A DNA stretch of 64,000 bases, taken from contig JBBBDQ010000330.1 of the NCBI GenBank assembly GCA_037127315.1, forward strand, positions 2,335,001-2,399,000. The letters run 5' to 3'. Source of the DNA: Ascarosepion bandense (taxonomy: Eukaryota > Mollusca > Cephalopoda > Sepiida > Sepiidae). The notes under the pieces are model-generated. The model was given only the letters and a program-made list of their open reading frames with translations, did not search any database and had not been told where the DNA came from. The translations under genes were made by a program, and so were the position numbers. Positions 42,701 through 52,284 of the stretch are shown one piece after another; the first letter of the stretch is position 1; every line of letters starts with the position of its first letter.

Positions 42701-45388
42701 AAGAATAAGAAGAATAAGAAAACAAGATTTTTCAGACTGATACAAAGAGATTTTACAGGGAAATAGGTAAAAAAAGAATTGAAGTGACAGTACCCCCCAG
42801 AATGGAAGAAGTCACACAGTTCTGGGAAAAGATATGGGCTTGCCCTAAAGAACTTAGCAAGGAAGTACATTGGATTACGCAGGAGATAGAACGAATGAAA
42901 AATAAACCCGAACAGACATGGTCTGGAATTACAGAAGACGATGTTAAATTTGCACTAAAAAAAGCACATAATTGGAAATTCCCAGGCATAGATAAAATTC
43001 CTAACTTTTGGATATATTATTTAAATGCAGCACATAAAAAAATAGCCAAAGAACTTCAAGAAATGGTTGACGATCCCACTAAAATTCCTGCATGGATGAC
43101 CAAAGGAATTACATTTCTTCTTCCCAAGAATGGTGAAACAAACAACCCGAAAAACTACAGACCAATTACATGTCTTCCGACAACATATAAACTACTAACA
43201 TCTATTTTAACAAAACAAACATATTTATTCTTAGAAAGAAATGACATAATACCGCTTGAACAAAAAGGGTGCAAACGTGGCTGTTATGGTTGTAAAGACC
43301 AATTGTTAATTAACAAAATGATCCTGAAAAACTGCTACAATACAAAGAAAAATCTTAGTACTGCCTGGATAGACTACCGAAAGGCATTCGATAGTGTGCC
43401 ACATGAATGGATTTTAAAGACTTTAAATATATACAAGATATCGCCCGTCATCATCAATTTCATCAAACAGTGCATGTCTATATGGAAAACAACCCTTTAC
43501 CTCAATCATATAAATGGAACCTATAAGTCTGATGAAATAAACATCAAAAGAGGTATATTTCAAGGTGATTCTTTATCTCCCTTACTATTCTGCATATCAT
43601 TAATAACACTAACCAGTCAACTTAATAAGACAGAATGTGGTTATAAAATAGGCCAAAAGAAAATAAGCCATCTATTTTACATGGATGACTTAAAGTTATA
43701 TGCTAAGAATGATAATGAGCTGGAAGGTCTTCTGCAAACTGTAAAATGCTTCAGCGAAGACATTGGAATGAAATTTAATTTGAATAAATGTGCTACAGCT
43801 ACAGTTTTACGTGGATCAATACAAGAAACATCCTCAATTAGCCTAGACCCTGCTGTAACAATAAAAGAATTGAAACCAGAAGAAGCTTATAAATACCTAG
43901 GTGTAAATGAGAGCGAAAACATTCACCATAAAAAAATGAAAGAAATAGTGCGTAAAGAGTACTATAGAAGGCTACGAATGATATTAAAAACTGAATTAAA
44001 TTCACAGAATAGAGTTATGGCCATTAATAGCCTTGCAATCCCAGTTGTCCAATATAGCTTCAACATCTTAAACTGGACTCTAAACGACATCAGGCGAATG
44101 GATGCTAAAACAAGAAAGCTTCTTTCTAAGCATAAGATGCATCATCCAAAGGCTGATGTAGACCGTCTATACATACCCCGTAAAGAAGGTGGAAGGGGTC
44201 TTATTCAGCTGGAATTGTCATACAAGACAACAATTATTGGCTTACTAACATACATAGAAACAACAAAGGATTGGATGATACAATTAGTAAGGCAACATGA
44301 AGAAAGAAAGAAAAAATATTCAATAATAAAAGAAGGCAGTAAATACAAACAAGATTTACAGTTAGTAGATTCTGTAGAAAAGCAAAACAGTAGCCAAGAA
44401 CCAACTATTGCGGCAAAAAATATGAAAATGAAAGCCAAAGATAAAGCTCTTGAAAAGATGAAACAGCGCTGGCAAGACAAACCTCTGCATGGCCAATATC
44501 CAGTACGTGCCAATAAATCCAATGTTGACAAAGTTAATACTCATCGATGGTTACGTGCATCTGGATTAAAGTCTGAAACTGAAGGATTTATACTTGCAGC
44601 ACAAGACCAAAGTCTTTTCACGAGAAACTTTCAGGCAAATATTATGCATAATAATATGGATCCAAAATGCAGGTTTTGTGATAAACACCAAGAAACAATA
44701 GACCACCTAATCTCAGGCTGTTCTGTGCTTGCCCCAAACGAATATAAAAATCGCCACGATAGAGTTGGGCAATATTTACATTGGGCAATGTGCAAACATT
44801 ATGGAAAAGCTGTAAACAAACACTGGTATGAACATCATCCAGCACCGGTTACAGAAATAGAAGATGTAACCATTCTATGGGATTACACCATCTACACAGA
44901 CAGAAAAATTGAAGCCAACAGGCCAGACATTATTGTTAAAAACCAGAAGGAGAAAACTTGTCTATTAATTGATATGGCTTGTCCAGCGGATTGTAACATA
45001 GCAACCAAGGAATTTGAAAAACTGTCAAAATATAAAGACCTGGAAATTGAAATAGAAAAAATGTGGAAATTGAAAACAAGAGTTGTACCAGTGATAGTAG
45101 GTGCACTTGGAATGATAAAATGGAACAAAACAACATATTGAAAGAATCCCTGGAAACCCCAGCTTAAGAGATATACAAAAAATTGTCTTATTAAGTACAG
45201 CCCACACACTAAGGCAAACGTTATCTATGTAATGCTGGGAATGATAGGGAAGATAGAAAAACATGAAATGGAGTCATAACAACACGCCACTACCTGCCTT
45301 AGGTCTCCCCGCAGACTTGGTTGATAGTAAGACCAAAGCAGAAATCGAAATATGATGAAAAATGACATAATAATAATAATAATAATAA
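42701..45388 (+). mobile_element. R4/Dong-type non-LTR retrotransposon in (TAA)n, long copy 2
   Basis: The element is bounded on the left by (TAA)n 42677-42699 and on the right by its own (TAA)n tail 45368-45388. It is 5' truncated: the frame is open from the first codons with no start codon at the edge. The 3' untranslated region is about 230 bp and ends ATGAAAAATGACATAATAAT. Known of the family: the Dong/R4/Rex6 group uses a C-terminal restriction-like endonuclease, and Dong of silkworm inserts into TAA repeats. The arrangement here fits that target habit. Confidence 0.85.
42718..45141 (+). CDS. Reverse transcriptase with restriction-like endonuclease (R4/Dong-type), 5'-truncated ORF
   Basis: 807 codons open from 42718 to the stop at 45139. 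There is no start at the edge: 42784 is GTG and the first ATG is at 42802. Residues below count from 42784. RT fingers: PKNYRPITCLPTTYKLL (122-138). Motif A: IDYRKAFDSVPHEW with D197. Motif B: FQGDSLSPLLF (259-269). Motif C: FYMDDLKLYA with D301-D302. A zinc motif C-X2-C-X8-H-X4-C follows (C629, C632, H641, C646). The restriction-like endonuclease has RPD (713-715) and LID with D730 (PD-X14-D), then KYKDLEIEIEKMW. All catalytic residues are present. The last residues WNKTTY are out of step with copy 3: two A are missing near 45118, so about 30 C-terminal residues are lost. Members of the group nick the target and prime reverse transcription there. This copy lacks its N-terminus, so activity is doubtful. 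Confidence 0.92.
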   Translation, partial: ENKIFQTDTKRFYREIGKKRIEVTVPPRMEEVTQFWEKIWACPKELSKEVHWITQEIERMKNKPEQTWSGITEDDVKFALKKAHNWKFPGIDKIPNFWIYYLNAAHKKIAKELQEMVDDPTKIPAWMTKGITFLLPKNGETNNPKNYRPITCLPTTYKLLTSILTKQTYLFLERNDIIPLEQKGCKRGCYGCKDQLLINKMILKNCYNTKKNLSTAWIDYRKAFDSVPHEWILKTLNIYKISPVIINFIKQCMSIWKTTLYLNHINGTYKSDEINIKRGIFQGDSLSPLLFCISLITLTSQLNKTECGYKIGQKKISHLFYMDDLKLYAKNDNELEGLLQTVKCFSEDIGMKFNLNKCATATVLRGSIQETSSISLDPAVTIKELKPEEAYKYLGVNESENIHHKKMKEIVRKEYYRRLRMILKTELNSQNRVMAINSLAIPVVQYSFNILNWTLNDIRRMDAKTRKLLSKHKMHHPKADVDRLYIPRKEGGRGLIQLELSYKTTIIGLLTYIETTKDWMIQLVRQHEERKKKYSIIKEGSKYKQDLQLVDSVEKQNSSQEPTIAAKNMKMKAKDKALEKMKQRWQDKPLHGQYPVRANKSNVDKVNTHRWLRASGLKSETEGFILAAQDQSLFTRNFQANIMHNNMDPKCRFCDKHQETIDHLISGCSVLAPNEYKNRHDRVGQYLHWAMCKHYGKAVNKHWYEHHPAPVTEIEDVTILWDYTIYTDRKIEANRPDIIVKNQKEKTCLLIDMACPADCNIATKEFEKLSKYKDLEIEIEKMWKLKTRVVPVIVGALGMIKWNKTTY

Positions 45389-45715
45389 ATAACATTGACA
45401 ATTTCAGTTGTGTTTGAGTCCCTGGGTTGGATTGGAAAAAGGTACTGATAGGTTAATTTAAGGGTCCATGACATCCTATGTCATTAGCAAATACCAAAAA
45501 TGGGTGCTTACAAACACAGCATATACTCTACGAAGGACTTTCTCTATGTAAGCTATATATTTGTTTGTAGTTTTTCTGTTTTTTATTTTATTTTTTTATT
45601 TTTTTTTACAAATATTTAGTTGAAAATGGCATGTTGCCATTTCTTACCTTGGATCTTCGGTTGAGACCTGGGAGGAAACAATTAAACAATTATACAACAG
45701 AAATAATAATAATAG
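45389..45715 (+). mobile_element. Right copy of the R4-like 3' unit, first part
   Basis: Codons at about 45478-45553 read SYVISKYQKWVLTNTAYTLR with an RTFSM end and stop. This resembles the C-terminus of the neighbouring R4-type family (TAHTLRKTLSM in copy 3). About 160 bp of untranslated sequence follows and ends CAACAGAAATAATAATAATA. It is therefore probably the 3' end of a second R4-like family with an AAT tail. Its inverted partner is at 41720-42008. Confidence 0.75.
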
Positions 45716-46165
45716 ACATTATTGTTAAAAACCAGAAGGAGAAAACTTGTCTATTAATTGATATGGCTTGTCCAGCGGATTGTAACATAGCAATCAAGGA
45801 ATTTGAAAAACTGTCAAAATATAAAGACCTGGAAATTGAAATAGAAAAAATGTGGAAATTGAAAACAAGAGTTGTGCCAGTGATAGTAGGTGCACTTGGA
45901 ATGATAAAAAATGGAACAAACCAACACATTGAAAGAATCCCTGGAAACCCCAGCTTAAGAGATATACAAAAAATTGTATTATTAAGTACAGCCCACACAC
46001 TAAGGAAAACGTTATCTATGTAATGCTGGGGATGATAGGGAGGATAGAAAAACATGAAATGGAGTCATAACAACACGCCACTACCTGCCTTAGGTCTCCC
46101 CGCAGACTTGGTTGGTAGTGAGACCAATGCAGAAATCGAAATATGATGAAAAATGACATAATAAT
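45716..46165 (+). pseudogene. R4/Dong-type LINE, truncated copy 3 inserted in an AAT run
   Basis: Starts GACATTATTGTTAAAAACCA directly after the AAT run and is nearly identical to the end of copy 2, including DIIVKNQKEKTC and LLIDMACPADCN. It has an intact C-terminal frame ending PSLRDIQKIVL..TAHTLRKTLSM, then the same 3' untranslated part and a short AATAATAAC tail. Few differences from copy 2 (for example ATCAAGG for ACCAAGG), so both are recent. The left arm at 41.72 kb lacks this insertion. Confidence 0.9.
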
Positions 46166-46330
46166 AACAACTGCGGAAATTAAACTCTATGTGGAGAATT
46201 CAAAACGCTAAAAGAATTTATCGGTGACAAACAATCATCAGAAGGTTTACGCAGAGTGCACCTGAAAAAAGAAACAAATTTTTTTAACATTGCATTTCAG
46301 AAATATTAACGTAAAATAAATAAGAAGAAA
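46166..46330 (+). mobile_element. Right copy of the R4-like unit's flank, continued
   Basis: GAATTCAAAACGCTAAAAGA, ATTTATCGGTGACAAACAAT, CAGAAGGTTTACGCAGAGTG and TTTCAGAAATATTAACG match the left arm at 41580-41700 in reverse complement. A frame FKTLKE.IGD..SSEGLRRV is open in both arms; I do not recognise it. Confidence 0.75.
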
Positions 46331-46874
46331 ACAGCATTTTTTTTTACTACAGAAAAAGTTCATGCGCTAAACAGGCGTACAAGAATATAAAACCAGTTAC
46401 GTGCGCATAAAGAAATGAATCTACTGAGAATTACCCAGTTTGGGTTTGACCATAGAAATAACTGATATTGGGAAAGAACTACAAAATAAACAGTATAGTG
46501 TCGTTAGCGACAACCCAATCGAGTAAGAGGACCAGGTTCAATTGCAGTAGAGTAATGAAGAAATGGCAGTTTGAGAGTGAGTGATACTATACTAGCAGAT
46601 CATTGGGGAAAGACGAAAGAAAGCAAAACAATTGAAAATAAAATAAAAGGTTGTAATTGGGGAATTGAAAAAATGTAGCACAAGACACGAGAAGTGGACC
46701 TATAACAAGTGACGCACTCGAGATCATGCCAACATCTCTAGGATTGAGATTAGATATGAATTGGGCTGCTTCGTTTACAGCGCTAGGTAGGGATACGGGG
46801 AAAGTGGCTTGTGATCTGAGGAGACTTTCTCTTACTCAGTCTCCTGGGATATATACAAGGTATATGGTTTGCAG

Positions 46875-46928
<54 letters not shown>

Positions 46929-47120
46929 GACAATAGTAATAATAATAAGTAAATAATAATAATAAGCAAATAATGATGTAAAAGAGTGTAGACTTATAAA
47001 CAGGGAAATAATGAACTAAATCCTTCTACTTTACAAACACTGAAGCAAGAAACATCTGGAAAGCGCTAGGATCATTGAGAATTCGTAGATTCTAGTTAAA
47101 AAAATTTACAACTCATTTTT
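46331..47120. other. No recognisable gene; (ATA)n at 46879-46926
   Basis: Unassigned sequence. A long (AAT)n microsatellite at 46879-46926 follows TATATGGTTTGCAGCTG and may be the tail of an unidentified 3' LINE fragment upstream. Confidence 0.5.
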
Positions 47121-47124
47121 TAAA

Positions 47125-47375
47125 ATATTTAATCCCAAGCAAGGCAATAAAGCTACTAAGGTTCAAAGGGTCACTCAGGGTAAAAAAACAAAACAAAACA
47201 AAAAAAAACTAGGAAACGATAGTGAGTAGAAAGAACAATAAAAACAAATTACGGAAGGAGAGAAGATGGCAATTGCATTTTGATATTTCAGATCGTGGTT
47301 AGCAGAGGAGAAAGCAGCCAGAAGGGAGTTCTTTACATGCGAGAAGTGCGAGAGAAGAAACTATTAAAAAAGAAC
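47125..47375 (-). mobile_element. Jockey/CR1-type LINE 3' fragment
   Basis: Plus strand shows ATTTAATCCCAAGCAAGGCA and a TAAAGCTACTAAGGTTCAAA block, the complement of the family 3' signature. AGTGCGAGAGAAGAAACT at 47344-47361 is the complement of the coding 'SFFSRTS' block. Old and short. Confidence 0.65.
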
Positions 47376-48285
47376 TAACAGTTACATCTAGCTATTTCGA
47401 CAATAAGGCCTTGTTTTCAATATTCTATATTGTAGATTACTGTGTTCATTTTTATTTTTGCCAAAAGGTTTCAGCCGTTTTGCTCTCCCGGCTTCTTCAG
47501 GTACTTGTCGGTTCAAAACACTTTCAAGAAAGTTTGAACTGAGCGTTTTATTTAATTTACGTGAGTAGATTGTTCTCATTCTGTTGACCATTTCTTGGGG
47601 AGATAACTCGTCTAGTCTTATTTAGTACTTCCCTGTTATTGCTCACTCCGTTTCCACGTTAAGAATAGACTGGTGGCTTCAATGTTGGTTCGTGAATTAG
47701 TGAGTTGATTCTCTGTGTCGGGCACGGTGTAGTTGGACTTAGGGAAAATGCGGTGAGCAGTAACAGAAGAACCAGACGAGATATCAGCGTAATGAGAACG
47801 ATCTATTCCACAGATTGGATAAGGGTTTCAGTTTCCCAAGTCCACAGACACCTGATGAAGGTCAGAGGGCATAACGCTCGGAATGATGTCATAATAACAA
47901 TGAAGATAAAGACAATAATCTACGTGTAAATAATGATAATTCTCCATCTTAGAAATTCACAGAAATGTTATACTGTGTAAACAGCTTGGAAATTGTCTAA
48001 ACAAGAAATAAGACACAGATTTGATTGCTGAATACTAAACAAACCTCATCATATAAATAAATAAACATAACAGGACAGAACACAGGCGACTAACTACAGA
48101 GCATATATTTTCGTAACCATAATATATGAGAATCGGAAGGGAGAAATATAGAAATCTATGTTAACAAAGATAAATGATCTGTTCTTCAGTATTCTTGGAA
48201 AGTAGAATCCAGAGACAAAAGTAAGGATGCTACTATAGCGTGAGGTCTACATCAATATATCGTCTACCCAGGTGCAGCGCGGAGG
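47376..48285. other. No firm gene
   Basis: Unassigned. CACCTGATGAAGGTCAGAGG near 47850 resembles 3' motifs of PLE-type elements (CCTGATGAAG..), but no protein remnant supports that. Confidence 0.4.
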
Positions 48286-48289
48286 TCTA

Positions 48290-48395
48290 CCATGCCCCTT
48301 CCCTCACTTAGCCATTATGTGGATCCAGCGACAGGAGCATACACTCAGGCAGTTGAGCAGTTGTGGTTGGGTGCTAAAACTATCAGATTTTTCTC
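48290..48395 (+). pseudogene. Merlin/IS1595-type transposase trace
   Basis: One frame reads HYVDPATGAYTQAVEQLWLG, then AKTIRF. It matches the 'FVDP.TG.HTQ.IE..W...K' block of IS1595/ISXO2-like transposases, which in animals occur in Merlin DNA transposons. About 30 codons only; the catalytic Glu-containing HTQ..E segment is present, all else is absent. A (TCTC)n stretch follows. Confidence 0.6.
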
Positions 48396-48399
48396 TCTC

Positions 48400-49690
48400 T
48401 TAATCTCTCTCTCCCACTCTTTCTCTCTCTTGCTCTTCTTTTATTAATTATTAATTTCACATGACAAAGGCAAAAATTTACCTTATATCAGGTGATTATC
48501 GACAATAATAATGCTTCCTAAACATAAACTCACTTTCAGGTAAGCTTTATCTATTTTTGAGCCCTTTAATTATTTAGTTTATCAATTTACTTATTCATTT
48601 TCTACGCGTATAAGCTTCTTGAGTAATTCAAGCAAATGCAGCCATTCAAGCAAATGCCGGTATTCAAGCAAATACCGGTATTACTGAATCGTTATTCGAT
48701 GACGATGGACAAACATATTCAATTATAAATGGGCCTGTCTTGTGGTTGAGATAGCTTTGCATTTTCCTCTTGTATTAGATACCAAAGAGAATTGCTACTG
48801 GGTAATTTTATCACAGACGTTGAAACCAAGATTTCGGATACTGATTTTCAGGGTAGGCTTTTTCCACTTCACAAAGTTAGCACAAAATATTCCTCCAACA
48901 TTGTTTCGTCATGCCTTACAGTCGAAATGTTAGCGTATAAGGGTCCCTCTTCCATTTTCCTACCTATCGGAAGATAACTATCCCACGTCGAGTCTCTACT
49001 ATATCTCGTGCCGGTATGTCCCCAAAACGTGGAAAGCTCGTTTGAAACTCAAAAGGAAACGAAAGATGAAAATAAATACCGCTACGAGAAATGAGTACCC
49101 GAACAATGTCTCCAGTATATTTAGTTGTTTGATTTCAAGGATTTACGCGCACGGTCTGGTTTGGAAGGTAAGTGACACTTAAGACAACTTTTAACATCTC
49201 AGGCTAGCAGATCAGCTTTTTTCCTGAACCCTTTCCCCTACTAACTCACTGTTTATCTCAACATCATGACGCGTGTCTGACAATTGTAACAGGCGGTATT
49301 GGAACTACCACGTGTGACAGTTTTGTCACCGCTAATGGGCAGTTCATAACTTAAATATTTCAATTTTCAATATGATTATTAATATAAGCCTGAAACTGAA
49401 AATGTACTGTTTGATTGTCACCTGTTCCCAAAAGGTTTAATTTATGTCTTTTTGATTTTATTCTCTCTTTGCTAAGTGGATGGGTTCATCGTGGTCAATA
49501 AACAAGAAACACTTGAGGGCGAGATGAAGCCACACCATCCCCTTCTAGATGGGAGTCTCAATGATCAGGCTACAGAGGTAGGTATTTTACACAGGAATCC
49601 GACATTGGGGTTCGAGTTCTAAGATGTCATCTTCTTTAACTTGAACGGCAATAAATTAAGCGTAGTGAATGCTAGTGCAGGATGTGCTTT
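48400..49690. other. No recognisable gene
   Basis: Unassigned. A short tandem repeat of TTCAAGCAAATGCCGGTA type (three units) lies at 48622-48682. Confidence 0.5.
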
Positions 49691-49692
49691 TT

Positions 49693-49978
49693 GATGCAGT
49701 GGATATCAGCTCCGAACGAGAAATCGGAGATTCGAGTTCGAATTCCAATTGAATTCACTGCATTCACTTACGCGGAATACCCTTGGAAGAAGTATTAATC
49801 CGTCTCATTTCCCTCCAGCTATTGGTTAAATAGCAGGATAGATTGGGTTCTATAGCCTTTGTTAGCAACCAGTCCTCTGCATAAAGTAATGACAACCCAC
49901 CACGAGAAAATCTTCTGATTAGTCAGTCATGTCTCTTTCGAGACATGATCGCCCAAACGTGACCCTTAAATGACTGAA
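49693..49978 (+). mobile_element. tRNA-derived SINE (ACTG-tailed family)
   Basis: Same orientation as the 21.2-kb copy. Head GATGCAGTGGATATCAGCTC (A box region), B box GAGTTCGAATTCCAATT at about 49734. The body has ATTGGGTTCTATAGCC and GTCTCTTTCGAGACATGATC. The tail is reduced to AAATGACTG. No target-site duplication seen. Confidence 0.8.
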
Positions 49979-50284
49979 ATGTCATTACATTACTACTTAC
50001 ATGTAGCAATGCAGTCAGTGGTTTCAATAAATTGCAGATATTGAAACTTCGAAGAATTCATTGACTCAAAATCGGAATCGTTATTTATAATACAATATCA
50101 GTCATTGCTTTCTCTATGTCGCATACAACAAGGTGGAATATGTTATTCGATGCTATCAAGTTATTTTTGTTGGGTGATGTACAATTATTTCACCAGTTTA
50201 TAATGTAAGCTAGCCTGAGCTAAGAACATCAAGGAAGACTATGATAAGATTATACGTGTGTTTACGGATGAAGTAGTAATGCAA

Positions 50285-50505
50285 TGGCATTTCAGTTAGT
50301 TAAAGTTCATACGTGATACACGCTTGGGCGATCATGTCTCGAAAGAGACATGACTGCCTAATCATAATATTTTCCCGCGGTAGGTTGCCATTACTTTCTG
50401 CGGTAGACTGGTTGCCATTCAAGGCTATAGATTCCAGTCTGTCCTGTTATTTGACCCATAACTGGAGGGAAGAGACGGATTAATATTTTTTCCAAAGGGT
50501 ATTGA
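50285..50505 (-). mobile_element. tRNA-derived SINE (ACTG-tailed family), head truncated
   Basis: The plus strand begins CAGTTAGTTAAAGTTCATAC, with GATACACGCTTGGGCGATCA and TCGAAAGAGACATGACTGCC. It continues to GACGGATTAATATTTTTTCC, then stops where LINE sequence begins at about 50510; the tRNA-like head is missing. Confidence 0.8.
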
Positions 50506-50509
50506 ATTA

Positions 50510-51765
50510 GGCTTGTTAAAAGTAGATAACGATTGAGCTGCGACTTGAAGAATGTAATGACCGAAGAAACATCTTCTCGGGAGTCTGTTCCAAAAAGTTA
50601 CTGTTCTTGTGAGGAAGATATATGAATTGAACTTCATTCTTACAAATGGAATACAAAGAGAACGAGAATGATTTGACAAAGTGACATGGCAGGTCTTAGC
50701 TGTAAAGGTCTCAATTGATGTACGAAAGGAATGCAGCCCTCAGAACATATGTAACGGAAATGACAATAGAGTATCCATAGTCTTGCAATGTTTCGTCTGT
50801 GAAAATAAAGTTGGTGGGGCGTAAACAAATTAATGACCGACAAAGCAACGTAGTGTTACAGAATATGGAAGATGGAGCAAATTTGCAAACGGTTGGTCAG
50901 AATACATTTTGGGAAAACAGTAGCCCTGGAGCTTGCGTAGGAGGCCAGCATGCAAAATACTGTCAAACGCTTTCGAGATATCTAGAGCTATTATCATTAT
51001 TATTATCAAGAGCTTGGTATGCATATTGAGTAATGGCCATTAGCACATCAGCGGTAAACCCGGTGAATCGGAAGTCATATATTTTGTGTAAAGTGTAGGT
51101 CGTGAAAAGTGAGATGCTTAACTATTCATTACTGATTAGAGCCTTGAATACTTTGCTAAAAATAGTGTGATAGTTTGAGGGTTCAGAGTGTTCACCAGGG
51201 TTCTTAAAAATAAAAACTACAGATGAGGAGTTCCAACAAGTTGGAAAGCAAGAAGCAGAGAGTTAACAATCGTAGTGTTTGGAGAGCCATCTCAGGGGAA
51301 CATTTCTTTAGAACAAGGGTTGGTATACTATTAGCTCCGCTTGCCTTATAGAAATCTAATTGAGAAGTAATGCCCGAGACCAGAGATTTGATTATGCACA
51401 TATCACTCAGTAAAACATTTCTTCTAGTTGGGAAATCGGCTGTTGGTACACCAGATGAGTCAAATGATGAGTTGGAAGAAAATTCACAAGCAAAGCATTC
51501 AACTATGTCTGCTGTAGATGTGAGGACTTCGAATTGATTGAATAGAGAAGGGGTTGAGGGTTTGCTGTTGTTCAGCACACTCTTGCAGAGCCGCCAGTAT
51601 TCTCTGGAATTGAACTTGAACGTTGTTTCTTTTTATCAGCAAATATCTGCAACCTCCTTGTCTGATTTTTCGATTCCTGGCCACCTTCATCTCATTAAGA
51701 AATACTTTAATTTCAACATGCATGTTCTGGGAGTTTGTGTCCGCAAACATCTCCAAATGGCTACG
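50510..51765 (-). pseudogene. Jockey/CR1-type LINE, RT and C-terminus, rearranged
   Basis: Read on the minus strand. Linker/fingers: LNNSKPSTPSLFNQFEVL and LDFYKASGANSIPTLVLKKC (51578-51204). Motif A: ALDISKAFDSILHAGLLRKL (51000 region). Then a jump of several hundred codons to C-terminal blocks: RRNIARLWILYCHFRYICSE and FLTRTVTFWNRLPRRCFFGH (50800-50560). Motifs B and C are missing, so there is an internal deletion near 50830, or two fragments joined. The C-terminal part seems to belong to a different subfamily from the 54-kb copy. Confidence 0.7.
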
Positions 51766-51769
51766 TAGC

Positions 51770-51990
51770 TTGCTCATAAATCCCCAGATCGTTCTTACAT
51801 ATGTTTCCGTCTCTTTCTACGCAATTCTATCAGTCGTATCTCCTTTCTTTACCTCTCCCTTTCTTCTCATGGCGGTTACATGCTAGATAGCAATTCTTAA
51901 AATATAGACACGGCCATATCCTTACATCCGTTTGCAAATATATTTGTGTTCGGCGACTTTAATGCTCATCATTCAAATTTTTACTACGTT
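51770..51990 (+). pseudogene. Jockey/CR1-type LINE, endonuclease fragment
   Basis: Plus-strand codons read KSPDRSYICFRLFLRNSISR, then DTAISLHPFANIFVFGDFNA and HHSN. The GDFN motif and 'SYMCLRLSLLNS'-type block match the endonuclease at 13.5 kb. It lies head-to-head with the minus-strand RT fragment ending at 51765. Confidence 0.75.
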
Positions 51991-52061
51991 ACTTAAAAAA
52001 TTTTTTTTACTTTTTCATTTTTTTAAAATTTTTATTTTATTTTATTTTATTTATTTATTTT

Positions 52062-52284
52062 TAAATTGGAGTAGATAGAGTAAACTATCGCCCGCTTCAC
52101 ACTCCACCCACGACTATTGAACAGGCGAAGAGGCTCATCACTTGTTCCCTGTTTAGGATGTGGTTTCCGGTTTTCTCTTCTACAATCTTGTCATTTCTTT
52201 TTTTTTTTTTTCCCCAATCCCTTACGTAGCCCCCTGCACATCAGTGGTGCTACCGCCTTGCTCGGGGTGACATGATTAAAAAAA
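52062..52284 (+). mobile_element. Short internally deleted LINE derivative (5' leader + 3' end)
   Basis: Starts AAATTGGAGTAGATAGAG and continues with the family leader GAGGCTCATCACTTGTTCCC and TGTTTAGGATGTGGTTTCCG (to about 52190). After a T-rich bridge it shows the exact 3' signature TAGCCCCCTGCACATCAGTG, with CTACCGCCTTGCTCGGGGTG and an A-rich tail at 52284. All coding sequence is absent. Total 223 bp. Confidence 0.75.

Noticed and set aside
49530..49625. Possible extra tRNA-like SINE head (GGGGTTCGAGTTC with an upstream ACAGAGGTAGGTATT)
   Set aside because: Only one loose A/B box pair, and no second copy in the window to confirm a repeat.
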